From positions 3,038,001-3,102,000 of the forward strand of contig CAVWRA010000006.1 of NCBI GenBank assembly GCA_963757265.1: 64,000 nucleotides of DNA, given 5' to 3'. The position numbers and the translations under genes were made by a program. Numbering within the stretch: position 1 is the stretch's first letter; each line of letters starts with the position of its first letter. Under the pieces are notes generated by a model, which saw only the letters and a program-made list of their open reading frames with translations, made no database searches and had not been told where the DNA came from. Positions 42,774-52,079 of the stretch are shown here, in pieces. This DNA is from CAIVVT01 sp963757265. GTDB lineage: Bacteria > Acidobacteriota > Terriglobia > Bryobacterales > Bryobacteraceae.

Positions 42774-43523
42774 ATGCCTCCGCTCTGCGCAGTAGAAAAT
42801 CTCGGCGTCACTTACTCGACCGCGAAAGGCCCGCTGTGTGCTCTGCAGGATGTGGACCTGGATCTCAACCGCGGCGAGATCATCGGCGTGGTCGGACCGT
42901 CGGGCTCGGGCAAGAGCACGCTCGGTCTGGCACTGTGCGGCCTGCTGAACGAAACGGCCAGGGTCACGGGCAGCATCCAACTGGCCGGGCGGCGTATTGT
43001 CCGGGCCCGCGATTGGGACGCGCTGAGGGGCCGGGTGGTCACCTATGTCCCGCAGGAACCCGGGCTGGCGCTCAACCCCGTGCTGCGCGCGGTTACCCAG
43101 GTGAAGGCCGCGGCCCTGTGCGCTTTGGGGCTGAGCGGCCGGGCGGCGGAAAGGGCCGCACGGCAGGCGCTGGCGCGAGCCGGGCTGGACAGCGCCGAGT
43201 TGCAGCAGGCCTATCCGCATGAACTGAGCGGCGGCCAACGGCAGCGCGTATTGCTGGCGCGCGCGTTCCTGCTGGCGTCGCAACTGGTGGTGGCCGACGA
43301 GCCGACCTCGGCCCTGGACGCGGTCACGCAGCGCCAGATCCTGGACCTGTTCGAGGAGCTTCGCGCAGCCGGCTCGGCGGTGCTTTTTATCACTCATAAC
43401 CCCTTGCTGTTGATAGGATTCGCCAAGGCGACGGTGGTCATTTCGAAGGGCCGCATCGCGGCGCGGGGCACGATCGCCGAACTGCAGCGCTCGGGCCGCC
43501 TGCGCATCGGAGGCGTGGCGTGA
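42774..43523 (+). CDS. ABC transporter ATP-binding protein, NikD/DppD type
   Basis: The 249-residue ATPase has Walker A GPSGSGKST, signature LSGGQRQR, Walker B VVADEPTSALD and the switch histidine in FITHN. It is short like NikD, without the C-terminal extension of OppD. The next gene overlaps its stop (GTGA). Together with the following four genes it forms one importer for peptides, nickel or related solutes. Confidence 0.93.
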   Translation: MPPLCAVENLGVTYSTAKGPLCALQDVDLDLNRGEIIGVVGPSGSGKSTLGLALCGLLNETARVTGSIQLAGRRIVRARDWDALRGRVVTYVPQEPGLALNPVLRAVTQVKAAALCALGLSGRAAERAARQALARAGLDSAELQQAYPHELSGGQRQRVLLARAFLLASQLVVADEPTSALDAVTQRQILDLFEELRAAGSAVLFITHNPLLLIGFAKATVVISKGRIAARGTIAELQRSGRLRIGGVA

Positions 43524-44245
43524 GCGCGCTGTTCATGGTCCGGAATCTGAGGAAGGCGCACGCCCGGCGCGGGTTTTTCGGTCGGGATCGGGGCGTGGTG
43601 CTGCCCGGCCTGGACTTCGAGATCTGGCCCGGCGAGTGGGTGGTGCTGGCCGGCAAATCGGGCTGCGGCAAGACGACCCTGGCCCGTCTCCTGGCCGGTT
43701 TGGACACGCCCGATGGCGGCCAGATCCTGGTGAACTACAACGCCGGCACGCCGGAGCTGCTGCGCGCGCGGGTTAGTTGGATCCCGCAGGACCCCGGGCG
43801 CAGCCTGAACCCGCGCTTCACAGCCCTGGAGGCCATCCTGGAACCGATTGAAATCAGGCGGCTTCCGCACGAACTGGCGGGGCGATGCGCAGGCCAGGCA
43901 GGAGTTGAGGAGAACCTCCTGCCACGTCCCATCCGGGAGCTGAGCGGGGGCCAGAAGGCGCGGGTGGCCATCGCCCGTGCGTGGACGCTGGACCCGTGGC
44001 TGCTGATCCTGGACGAGTCGCTGGCGGCACTCGATCTGGAATTGCAGGAACAGATCTTACAAGCATTATTGGATCAGTCCATTAAGACCAATATGTCCTG
44101 TCTGTTCATCGCCCACGAAACAGCTCTCCTGGAAAAAGCAGGAGCCCGTATCGAATTGATGGAGCAAGGCAAACTTGTTGAGAAAGAGTCTCCAGGGTGG
44201 CAGGAGTGGCGGCTGGCACAGCCGAGATGGATCGCCGACGATTGA
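43520..44245 (+). CDS. ABC transporter ATP-binding protein, NikE/DppF type
   Basis: This 241-residue ATPase has Walker A GKSGCGKTT, signature LSGGQKAR, Walker B LLILDESLAALD and the H-loop in FIAHET. It starts on the GTG overlapping the previous stop and pairs with that subunit as a heterodimer. The Walker B is followed by SLAALD in place of the usual PTSALD. A 137-bp gap precedes the permease gene. Confidence 0.93.
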   Translation: MSALFMVRNLRKAHARRGFFGRDRGVVLPGLDFEIWPGEWVVLAGKSGCGKTTLARLLAGLDTPDGGQILVNYNAGTPELLRARVSWIPQDPGRSLNPRFTALEAILEPIEIRRLPHELAGRCAGQAGVEENLLPRPIRELSGGQKARVAIARAWTLDPWLLILDESLAALDLELQEQILQALLDQSIKTNMSCLFIAHETALLEKAGARIELMEQGKLVEKESPGWQEWRLAQPRWIADD

Positions 44246-44382
44246 TTGATTGTAATAGTACCAAGTGAGCCAATATGGATCGACTAAAACGCACAAATCT
44301 CCCGCCGATGCGGTTCCACGGCAGTGTGAATTCCGAAGTGACACGAGCTTCGCCGTGGTGCGGGTTGGGGTGAGGTAAGTGC

Positions 44383-45354
44383 ATGAGATTTTTGGTCTTT
44401 GTACTGCGGCGGCTGGCGGCGACGGGATTGACATTGGCGGCGGTGTCGGTGCTGAGCTTCCTGTTGATGGACCTCGCTCCCGGAGATTTCTTTGATGACA
44501 TGCGGCTGGACCCGCAGATGACGCCCCAGACGGCGGCGGCGCTGCGGGCACGTTACGGGCTGGACAAGGGTTTCGCCCAACGCTATTCGGCATGGTTCCA
44601 GTCGGCGCTGCGGGGCGAATTCGGGGTCTCGATGGCGTATGGCATGCCGGCCTCGAAACTACTGGCGCCGCGCCTTCGCAACACGCTGTTGCTGGGCGGG
44701 TTATCGATGGCGGTGGCGTGGCTGGCCGCGTTGCCATTGGGCTTCCTGGCGGCGGTGCGGCGGCACAGGTGGGCGGACCGGGGCGTGCAGGCGGTCACGG
44801 CAGCGGCGCTGGCACTGCCGGAGATCCTGTTCGGCATGCTGCTGCTGCTGGCGGCGGCGAAATTCGGCTGGCTCGATTCGGACGTGGTTTACCTGGAGAA
44901 CGCCACGCCCATGCAGTTGCTCCGGAGGATGCTATTGCCGGGCCTGGTGCTGGCCTTTGCCGCAGTTCCGGTGATCGTGCGCAATCTGCGGACGGCGCTG
45001 ATCGAAGCCGCCGAAGCGCCGTTCGTGCGGGAGGCGCGTTCGGCGGGCATCCGCGGAGCGAGGTTGTGGCTGGGACAGATACTGCCGGCGGCGGCGAACC
45101 CGATCATCACGCTGCTGGGCCTGTCGGCGGCGGGGCTGATCGGCGGTTCGGTGATTGCCGAGACGCTGTTCAGCTGGCCGGGCGCCGGCCCGTTGTTTAT
45201 CGAATCGATCATGGGACGCGACGCGCACATCGTGCTGGATCTGGCGCTGGCCAGCGCGGCGCTGCTGGCGGCGGCGAACTTTGCCAGCGAGATCCTGTTG
45301 TACGCCGCCGATCCGCGATTGCGAGCCGAAGGCGGCGGGAGCGAGCCGCGGTGA
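44383..45354 (+). CDS. ABC transporter permease, NikB/DppB type
   Basis: The 323-residue protein begins MRFLVFVLRRLAATG with the usual first helix and has about six membrane segments. The EAA-loop that contacts the ATPase reads IEAAEAPFVREARSAGI. A GGGGTGAGG site precedes ATG 44383. Its stop overlaps the GTG of the second permease. Confidence 0.93.
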   Translation: MRFLVFVLRRLAATGLTLAAVSVLSFLLMDLAPGDFFDDMRLDPQMTPQTAAALRARYGLDKGFAQRYSAWFQSALRGEFGVSMAYGMPASKLLAPRLRNTLLLGGLSMAVAWLAALPLGFLAAVRRHRWADRGVQAVTAAALALPEILFGMLLLLAAAKFGWLDSDVVYLENATPMQLLRRMLLPGLVLAFAAVPVIVRNLRTALIEAAEAPFVREARSAGIRGARLWLGQILPAAANPIITLLGLSAAGLIGGSVIAETLFSWPGAGPLFIESIMGRDAHIVLDLALASAALLAAANFASEILLYAADPRLRAEGGGSEPR

Positions 45355-46160
45355 GCGGGCGCGCCCTACGGACGGCGGCAGTGGCGTACCTGGCGCTTTT
45401 GGTACTGGCGCTGGCGCTGGCGCCGTGGCTGGCCTCACACGCGCCGGAGCAGCAGAACCGCGACTGTCCGTGTGCGCGGCCATCGGGGCAATACCTGCTG
45501 GGCACGGACGAACTGGGCCGCGACGTATGGTCGCGGATGTTGCACGGCGGCCGGATCTCATTGGGGGCTGGGCTGATTGCGGCGGCGTTGTCGGTGGGGC
45601 TGGGATTGCTGGCGGGCGCGGCGGCGGGACTGTCGCGGGGCCTTTTGCGGCGAATGGTGCTGGCGCTGGCGGAGTTATTCATGTCCGTGCCGTGGCTGTA
45701 CCTGCTGCTGGCGATCCGCGCTTTTCTGCCGCTGACGCTGGGACCGGGGCAGGTGCTGCTGCTGCTCAGCGCCGTGATCGGGGCGGCGGGGTGGGCGCGG
45801 CCGGGACGGCTGTTCGCGCAAATGGCGGGCGAGGTTCGGGAGCGCGAATATGTCGAAGCGGCGGAGAGCTTCGGCGCGGGCCGCTGGCACCTGATGAAGC
45901 GCCACCTGCTTCCGGAATTACGCGGGCTGGCGGCGACGCAGTTCCTGCTGTTGCTGCCGGGCTATGTACTGGCGGAGGTCACGCTCACGTTCTTCGGCCT
46001 GGGGGTGGGTGAGCCGGCGGCGAGCTGGGGCAATCTGCTGGCCCCGCTGCGGCACCCGGCAACGGCCGCCAATTGCCTGCAACTGGCGGCGCCGCTGCCG
46101 GTGTTGGCGCTACTGGTATTGAGTTGCGAACTCCTGGGCCGGGAACGGGCTCGGGAGTAG
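45351..46160 (+). CDS. ABC transporter permease, NikC/DppC type
   Basis: From GTG 45351 (GTGA overlap) the product has 269 residues. The typical LLGTDELGRDVWSRMLHG segment is at ~48-65 and the EAA loop is REYVEAAESFGAGRWHL. Five to six membrane helices are seen. It forms the membrane channel with the NikB-type subunit. Confidence 0.93.
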   Translation: MSGRALRTAAVAYLALLVLALALAPWLASHAPEQQNRDCPCARPSGQYLLGTDELGRDVWSRMLHGGRISLGAGLIAAALSVGLGLLAGAAAGLSRGLLRRMVLALAELFMSVPWLYLLLAIRAFLPLTLGPGQVLLLLSAVIGAAGWARPGRLFAQMAGEVREREYVEAAESFGAGRWHLMKRHLLPELRGLAATQFLLLLPGYVLAEVTLTFFGLGVGEPAASWGNLLAPLRHPATAANCLQLAAPLPVLALLVLSCELLGRERARE

Positions 46161-46362
46161 GGTGGATTCGCCCGGCCAAGCCGCGGGTTGTTGGGGGGAG
46201 GGGCGCAGCGGCGGCGCCCAAGATGCGGGCAAAGCGCGGGCAATTCGACCGATCCCGCTCAAGCGGCGCGAAGCCTTTCTCCGTCCTACAGCGGAGAATG
46301 AGATCGGAAAAGCAGTTTGATTGTGGCTCATTAAAGTGCACAATTGATTAGGATTAGTCAGC

Positions 46363-48171
46363 GTGCACTGCGATCAGGACGGGCAACAGCGGCGGAATTA
46401 CGCGGTTTCTCGCGTGGAACGGGCGCGCGGGGCGGCGCACTCATCTACCGCCGGGTGGCTAGGGCTCGTGCTGGCTGCGCTGGCGATGGTGGCGGGCGGC
46501 GCGGGCATAGCGACCGCGGAGACGGGCCAGCGCGGCGGGCGGCTGATCTTCTTGCAGAGCGGTGAACCGCGGACGTTCAATCCGCTGTCGGCGTTTGCCT
46601 CGCAAGAGGCCACGCACGAGGTGGTGTTCCGGATGCACGCCGACCTGGTGCACATCAATCGCGAGACGCAGAAGACGGAGCCGGCACTGGCGGAGTCGTG
46701 GACGCAATTGCCCGGCGGGCGCGGGTTCCGGCTGAAACTGCGCCGCGGAGTGCGATTTTCCGACGGCCAGCCGTTCGACGCCGACGACGTCGTGTTCACC
46801 TTCCAGGCTTACCTGGACGAGAAGGTCAACTCACCGCAGCGCGACCTGCTGCTGGTGAACGGCAAGCCGATCGGCGTGCGCAAGATCGATCCGTACACGG
46901 TGGAGTTCGACCTGGGGGGGCCGTACGGGCCGGCGGAGCGACTCTTCGACAGCATCGCGATTCTGCCGCGGCATCTGCTCGAGGAGGCTTACAAGCGCGG
47001 CCAGTTGGCGGAGCAATGGGGGCTGGCGACGCCGCCCGAGAAGATGGCCGGGCTGGGCCCGTTCCGCCTCAAGAGCTACCGGCCGGGCGAGGGCCTGGTG
47101 CTGGAGCGGAATCCGTACTACTGGAAGAAGGATAGCCGCGGCACTCAATTGCCGTATCTGGACGAAATCGTCTTCCGGCCGGTGGCCGATGAAGAGGGAC
47201 AGGTGCTGCGGTTTCTGGGCGGCGACGGGGATATCCTGAACCACGTCAGCGCAAAGAGTTACGCGCTGCTGGAGAAGGAGGCGGGCGGGCGCGGGTTGCA
47301 ACTGCGCGACCTGGGCGCCGGGTTGGAGTACGACTTCCTGTTGTTCAATCTCAATCCGCCGGGTGCGGCGCCGGCGGCGGTGGCTGAGAAGCAGCCGTGG
47401 TTCCGGGAGGCGCGGTTCCGTCAGGCGGTGTCGTTGGCGATCGATCGCGAGGCGATGGTGCGGCTGATCTTCGGCGGACGCGCGACGGCGCTGGCGACGC
47501 ACGTCACGCCGGGCGTGAAGCTGTGGAGAAATACGGCGATTCCAGCACCCGTGCGTTCGCTCGCGGAGGCGCGGAAACGACTGGCAGAGGCCGGGTTCCG
47601 CGCCGGGGCGGACGGGATGCTGCGGGACAGGAACGGGCGCGCGGTGGAGTTCACGATGCTGGTCAGCTCCGCCAAACCGGAGCGGATGCAGATGGCGGCG
47701 ATGATCCAGCAGGACCTGAAAGAGCTGGGGATGCGGGTGCAGGTGGCGGGACTGGAGTCGCGCACGTTGCAGGACCGCGTGTTAAGGTCAAAGAATTACG
47801 AAGCGTGCCTGATGGCCCTGTTGTTCGGGGACGCCGACCCGGGGTCGGAGATGAACGTCTGGCCGTCGAACGGGCCGACCCACGTATGGGCGCCCGAGCA
47901 GGCCAAGCCGGGATTCGAGTGGGAGGCCGAGATCGACCGTCTGATGCGGCAACAGATGGCGACACAAGGATATGCCGCACGCAAGCGGATTTATGACCGG
48001 GTGCAGGAGATCGAAGCGCGAGAGGCGCCGATCATCAGCCTGCTGAGCCCGAATGTGCTGATCGCGGCGAGATGGCGGGTCGGGAATTTCCGGCCCGCGG
48101 TGCTGGACCACTATACGATGTGGAACGCCGAGGAGCTGTTCCTGCGGCCAGCGCCAGGGGAGAGAAAGTGA
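46363..48171 (+). CDS. ABC transporter substrate-binding protein, peptide/nickel type (SBP family 5)
   Basis: The 602-residue SBP has the family-5 pattern (LIFLQSGEPRTFNPLSAFAS, LAESWTQLPGGRGFRLKLRR with GVRFSDGQPFDADDVVFT, then VSLAIDREAMVRLIFGG). No ATG suits the start; GTG 46363 is used, though a later GTG (46405 or 46414) is possible. A hydrophobic stretch GWLGLVLAALAMVAGGAGIA serves as signal sequence. Its stop overlaps the GTG of the ECF sigma gene (GTGA), tying the importer to the following regulatory genes. Confidence 0.9.
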   Translation: MHCDQDGQQRRNYAVSRVERARGAAHSSTAGWLGLVLAALAMVAGGAGIATAETGQRGGRLIFLQSGEPRTFNPLSAFASQEATHEVVFRMHADLVHINRETQKTEPALAESWTQLPGGRGFRLKLRRGVRFSDGQPFDADDVVFTFQAYLDEKVNSPQRDLLLVNGKPIGVRKIDPYTVEFDLGGPYGPAERLFDSIAILPRHLLEEAYKRGQLAEQWGLATPPEKMAGLGPFRLKSYRPGEGLVLERNPYYWKKDSRGTQLPYLDEIVFRPVADEEGQVLRFLGGDGDILNHVSAKSYALLEKEAGGRGLQLRDLGAGLEYDFLLFNLNPPGAAPAAVAEKQPWFREARFRQAVSLAIDREAMVRLIFGGRATALATHVTPGVKLWRNTAIPAPVRSLAEARKRLAEAGFRAGADGMLRDRNGRAVEFTMLVSSAKPERMQMAAMIQQDLKELGMRVQVAGLESRTLQDRVLRSKNYEACLMALLFGDADPGSEMNVWPSNGPTHVWAPEQAKPGFEWEAEIDRLMRQQMATQGYAARKRIYDRVQEIEAREAPIISLLSPNVLIAARWRVGNFRPAVLDHYTMWNAEELFLRPAPGERK

Positions 48172-48761
48172 GCTCTGGAGAGCCGCCGCGAAGTCTCAGC
48201 CGATTCACGGACGAGCAACTGGTCGAAGAGTGCCGACAAGGCAACGGGCACGCCTGGGGTGTGCTGGTCGAGCGCTACAAGACCCTGGTGTATTCCATCC
48301 CGATGAAGTTCCGGATGCCGGAAGAGGACGCGGCCGACGTTTTCCAGAACGTGTGGCTGGACCTGCACTCCGAAATGGAGCGGCTGCGGGAGCCGGCCGC
48401 GCTCAAGGGCTGGCTGGTTTCGGTGACGTCGCACAAATGCTTGCGCTGGAAGGAGCGGGAGAGCAAACGCGCGGGCGTGGCGCTGGGCTGGGAAACGTCC
48501 CCCGAGCCGACCGATTCGCGGCCCCTGCCGGGGGAGATCGAGCTGCAGGTGGAGCAGGAGCAGATTGTACGCGACGCGGTGGAGAGCATCCCCGAACGCT
48601 GCCGCAGGATGATCCGGATGCTGTTCTACGAGCACCCCCCGAGGCCGTATCTGGAAGTGGCGCGCGAGCTCGGACTGGCCGAAGGCTCGATTGGTTTCAT
48701 CCGCGGGCGATGCCTGGACAAAATGAAGAAAGCGCTGGAGAAATTTGGCTTCTCGCGGTGA
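48168..48761 (+). CDS. ECF-type RNA polymerase sigma factor
   Basis: From GTG 48168 the product has 197 residues. Region 2 is at ~12-85 (TDEQLVEECRQGNGHAWGVL, FQNVWLDLHSEME) and region 4 at ~130-195, with HTH sequence LEVARELGLAEGSIGFIRGR. The region-4 SPERCRRM segment is typical of ECF factors. It starts on the stop of the transporter SBP and ends 17 bases into the frame of the TPR-CHAT gene, so it is probably cotranscribed with both. No classical membrane anti-sigma factor is adjacent; a soluble zinc-finger protein follows downstream. Confidence 0.9.
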   Translation: MSSGEPPRSLSRFTDEQLVEECRQGNGHAWGVLVERYKTLVYSIPMKFRMPEEDAADVFQNVWLDLHSEMERLREPAALKGWLVSVTSHKCLRWKERESKRAGVALGWETSPEPTDSRPLPGEIELQVEQEQIVRDAVESIPERCRRMIRMLFYEHPPRPYLEVARELGLAEGSIGFIRGRCLDKMKKALEKFGFSR

Positions 48762-51678
48762 AGGAGAGAGTTCGCTGAGGCCGGCGGGCCAGATCGTCTT
48801 CTCGGCCGAGGCGTGGCTGGAAGAGGCGGCCGCGCAGGGCGCCGGGGCGGTGAGCGACGAACGCGTCGCGCCCGAACGGCGCGCCGAGCTGCTGGAGCGG
48901 CTGGTGAAGGAGATCGGCCGCGAAGTGTATGCCGACAGTGCGCGGGCGGAGAAGCTGGTGGAGGCTTGCGACGCGCTGGCCGGCCTGTTGCCGGGCAAAG
49001 CGGCGGAGGGCAAGGCGGTGCGGGCGCGGGGCCATTTGCAGTTCGCGCGCAGCCAGCACAGCGAGGCCGCGGCGCTATATGAGCAGGCGATCGGGTTGTT
49101 CCGGCTGGCGGGCGACCGGCTGGAGCTGGCACTGACGATGTCGGGCGCGTTGCAGGCGTTGATCTACCTCGGACAGTATGCCCGGGCCGAGGAGTGGTGC
49201 CGCTCGGCGGAACAGGTGTTCCGCGAGGAGGGCGACGCGCTGCGGCTGGCGCGGCTGTACAGCAACCGCGGCAACGTGCTGTTCCGCCAGGACCGCTACG
49301 TGGAGGCGCTGGAGTCCTACCAGGCGGCGCGGCAGGAGCTGGGCCGGATCGGCAACGCGCGGGACGTGGCCTCGGTGATCACCAACATGGCCACGGTGCA
49401 GATCAGCATGGGGCGCTTCGAGGAGGCGCTGAGCTCCTACCACGAGGCGCGGAAGCGCTGCCAGGACGCCGGGTTGCCGCGCATGGCGGCGGCCGCGGAT
49501 TACAACATCGCATACCTGTATTACTTGCGCGGGGATTACCTGCGAGCGATCGACATCTACCGTCACACGCGCGTGCTGTGCCATGAGCTGGGCGACCCGT
49601 ACCACGAGGCGCTGTGCGACCTGGACGAAGCCGAGATGTACCTGGAGCTCAACCTGAGCCGGGAGGGGGCCCGGCTGGCGCGGCGGGCGGCGATGCGGTT
49701 CATGGCGTTGGGGATGAACTACGAACGGGCCAAGGCCATGGTGAGCGAGGCCGTGAGCCTGCATCACATGGGCGCGGCGCCGTACGGGCGGGCGCTGATG
49801 CGGCAGGCGCGCGACATCCTGTCGCGCGAAAGCAACCACTTGTGGCCGGCGCTGATCGACCTGTATCTGGCCATCTCCTACCTGGGCGAGGAGCAGACGG
49901 TGGCCGCGAGCCGGCTGGCGAATCGTGCCAGCGTGCGGTTGTCCGCGGGCGGGCTGCCGGGGAAATCGGCCTTGTGCGACCTGGTGCGGGCGCGGGTGCG
50001 GCTGCGTTCGGGGAGCGCCCGCGACGCCCGGGCGCTGTGCCAGCGGGTGCTGCAACTGCCGCCCGAGGAGCGGCTGTCCTCGATCGAATACCTGGCCTGG
50101 TTCACCCTGGGCGAGGTGGAGGAGCACGACCGCAACTGGCTGCCGGCGTGGGAGGCCTGGCAGCGGGCGCGGGAGGCGGTGGACCGGCTGCGCAACAGCC
50201 TGGGGGGCGAGGATCTGCGCATTTCGTTTCTGAAGGACAAGGTGGAAGTCTACGAGAACCTGGTGTGGTTGTGGATGAACCGGTTGTCGGGGACGGAACA
50301 CGGGCCCACGCCGCGGCTGGCGCTGGCGCTGCTGCAGGAGGCCAAATCGAGGAGCCTGGCGGACCTGCTCGAAACGCCGGCGTCCGGCGCGGCCAGGGCC
50401 GGCGTCAAAGATGAATTCGCGGCATTGCGGATGGAGCTGGCGTCGCTGTACCGGCGGATCGAATCGGCCATGCTGGCCAGCGGTGCGACCGAGGCTCAGG
50501 TGCGCCACCTGGCCCGGCAGGCGCGCGAGATGGAAGAGACGATGGCCGACCGGCTGCGGGACGAACGGCTGGAGATCAGCCGGCCGGCCGCCGAAGGAGT
50601 CCGGGCGGCGAGCGGGCGCGAGGGTAGCGACGTCCAGAGCGCACTGCCGAAGGAAGCGCAACTGGTGGAGTATTTCGCGGTGCGCGGGCACTACGTGGCG
50701 GCGCTGGTGACGCATCGCCATGTCGAGTTCGTGGAGTTGGGGCCGGTCGAACCGGTGATCGCGCAGGTCCGGCTGGCGCGCTTCCAACTGACGAAGTTCC
50801 GGCTGGGCCGGGAGTATGCCGAGAAGTTCGCGCCGCGGCTGCAGGACGCGATTCGCCAGCACCTGCGCGGGCTGTATGACGAGCTGATCCGGCCGTTGCG
50901 CCGCAAGCTGCGCGAGCAACACCTGGCGATCGCGCCGTACGGAATTCTGCATTTGCTGCCGTTTCACGCCCTGCTGGACGGCGACCGTTGCCTGTCCGAT
51001 GAATTCACGATCTCCTATACGCCCAGCGGCGGGGTGCTGGCGGCGTGCCTGAGGCGGCCGGCCAGCACGGCCGAAGGGAACGTCGTTTTCGGGATCCCGG
51101 ATGCCCGCAGCCCGGCCATCGAGCGCGAGGCCAGGCACGTGGCGGGCCTGCTGAGGGAAGCGCAGCTTCACCTGGGCGCCGAGGCCAACGAGAAACGGCT
51201 GCGCGAGGTGGCCGCGGAGGCGCGGGTGTTGCACATCGCCACGCACGGGTTTTTCCGCCGGGATAATCCGCTGTTTTCGGCCATCCGGCTGGGCGACGGC
51301 TTCCTGAGCCTGTTCGATCTTTACCGGCTCAACCTGAAGGCCGACCTGGTGACGCTGAGCGGCTGCAGCACGGGCCTGAGCTTGGTGGTGGGCGGGGACG
51401 AATTATTGGGGCTCACGCGCGGCCTGCTGCACGCCGGCGCCAGAGCGGTCCTGCTCAGCCTGTGGGACGTGCAGGATGAGAGTACCGCAGAATACATGAC
51501 GACATTCTATGGAAACCTGGCCGCAGACCGGACAGTGGCCGAAGCCACGCGCGAGGCTGTCAGGAAGTTGAGGAATAAGTACGAACACCCCTATTTCTGG
51601 GCCCCATTTCATCTAGTCGGGGACTGGAGTGTCAAAGTAGGGTCCCGGCGCCCGGTTTGCGAAGAAAAAACCCCCTAG
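48745..51678 (+). CDS. TPR-CHAT protein (caspase-like peptidase with TPR array)
   Basis: About 600 residues of TPR-like helical repeats (for example ARLYSNRGNVLFRQDRYVEA, ADYNIAYLYYLRGDYLRAID) lead to a C-terminal CHAT domain with the caspase-type dyad kept: His in LHIATHGFF (residue 834 from TTG 48745) and Cys in LSGCSTGL (874). Family members are proteases controlled by TPR-bound signals. A start is unclear: TTG 48745 has no good site, while AAGGAGAG (48761-48768) is well placed for an in-frame CTG at 48775. It lies between the sigma factor and the zinc-finger/subtilase pair. Confidence 0.88.
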   Translation: MASRGEGESSLRPAGQIVFSAEAWLEEAAAQGAGAVSDERVAPERRAELLERLVKEIGREVYADSARAEKLVEACDALAGLLPGKAAEGKAVRARGHLQFARSQHSEAAALYEQAIGLFRLAGDRLELALTMSGALQALIYLGQYARAEEWCRSAEQVFREEGDALRLARLYSNRGNVLFRQDRYVEALESYQAARQELGRIGNARDVASVITNMATVQISMGRFEEALSSYHEARKRCQDAGLPRMAAAADYNIAYLYYLRGDYLRAIDIYRHTRVLCHELGDPYHEALCDLDEAEMYLELNLSREGARLARRAAMRFMALGMNYERAKAMVSEAVSLHHMGAAPYGRALMRQARDILSRESNHLWPALIDLYLAISYLGEEQTVAASRLANRASVRLSAGGLPGKSALCDLVRARVRLRSGSARDARALCQRVLQLPPEERLSSIEYLAWFTLGEVEEHDRNWLPAWEAWQRAREAVDRLRNSLGGEDLRISFLKDKVEVYENLVWLWMNRLSGTEHGPTPRLALALLQEAKSRSLADLLETPASGAARAGVKDEFAALRMELASLYRRIESAMLASGATEAQVRHLARQAREMEETMADRLRDERLEISRPAAEGVRAASGREGSDVQSALPKEAQLVEYFAVRGHYVAALVTHRHVEFVELGPVEPVIAQVRLARFQLTKFRLGREYAEKFAPRLQDAIRQHLRGLYDELIRPLRRKLREQHLAIAPYGILHLLPFHALLDGDRCLSDEFTISYTPSGGVLAACLRRPASTAEGNVVFGIPDARSPAIEREARHVAGLLREAQLHLGAEANEKRLREVAAEARVLHIATHGFFRRDNPLFSAIRLGDGFLSLFDLYRLNLKADLVTLSGCSTGLSLVVGGDELLGLTRGLLHAGARAVLLSLWDVQDESTAEYMTTFYGNLAADRTVAEATREAVRKLRNKYEHPYFWAPFHLVGDWSVKVGSRRPVCEEKTP

Positions 51679-52079
51679 AGTCTATATCGATCGGCGCGCC
51701 CGCGTCCCATTACCAGTGTCGGTGTGTATCTGCCGGTGGGGTGCGGTGTGCCGTACCCCTATTTGCCGTTGGGACCGGAGGAATGCTGGCGCCTGCCACA
51801 TGGAGGGTAGACGACTGTGATGAACCTGCGGGAATTGGGCGGGCTGAACAGAGCGCCATAAACGCCACCAGTCCGCCCAGCGGCAGCATTTTACGCTGCA
51901 GGGTGTGAAATGTCTCTCCGAACGGCGGTTCAAATATGAGCCTCGGTAGAGGTTTGTGGGCCCTATTTCGGCGACAAAAGGGTTTAAATTTCGGCGATTA
52001 AGGAGTTTAATAGGAGACGTGTGTCTTGAATCAGCCTTAGGTCGGAAGACCCAAGGAGATAAGGAAAAACCAAAAAAGT
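51679..52079. other. Intergenic region with a 23-bp tandem repeat and a GNRA hairpin
   Basis: Two adjacent 23-bp copies beginning TTTCGGCGA (51966-51988 and 51989-52011) share about 16 positions. A stem GGTC-GGAA-GACC (52041-52052) with flanking CTTA/CAAG pairs sits just before the AAGGAGATAAGG ribosome-binding region of the next gene. Either could control it. No gene is supported in the gap. Confidence 0.6.

Noticed and set aside
49075..51246. 723-codon minus-strand frame opposite the TPR-CHAT gene
   Set aside because: Low-complexity shadow frame with repeated Gln/Arg/Pro; the TPR-CHAT frame has a coherent domain structure.
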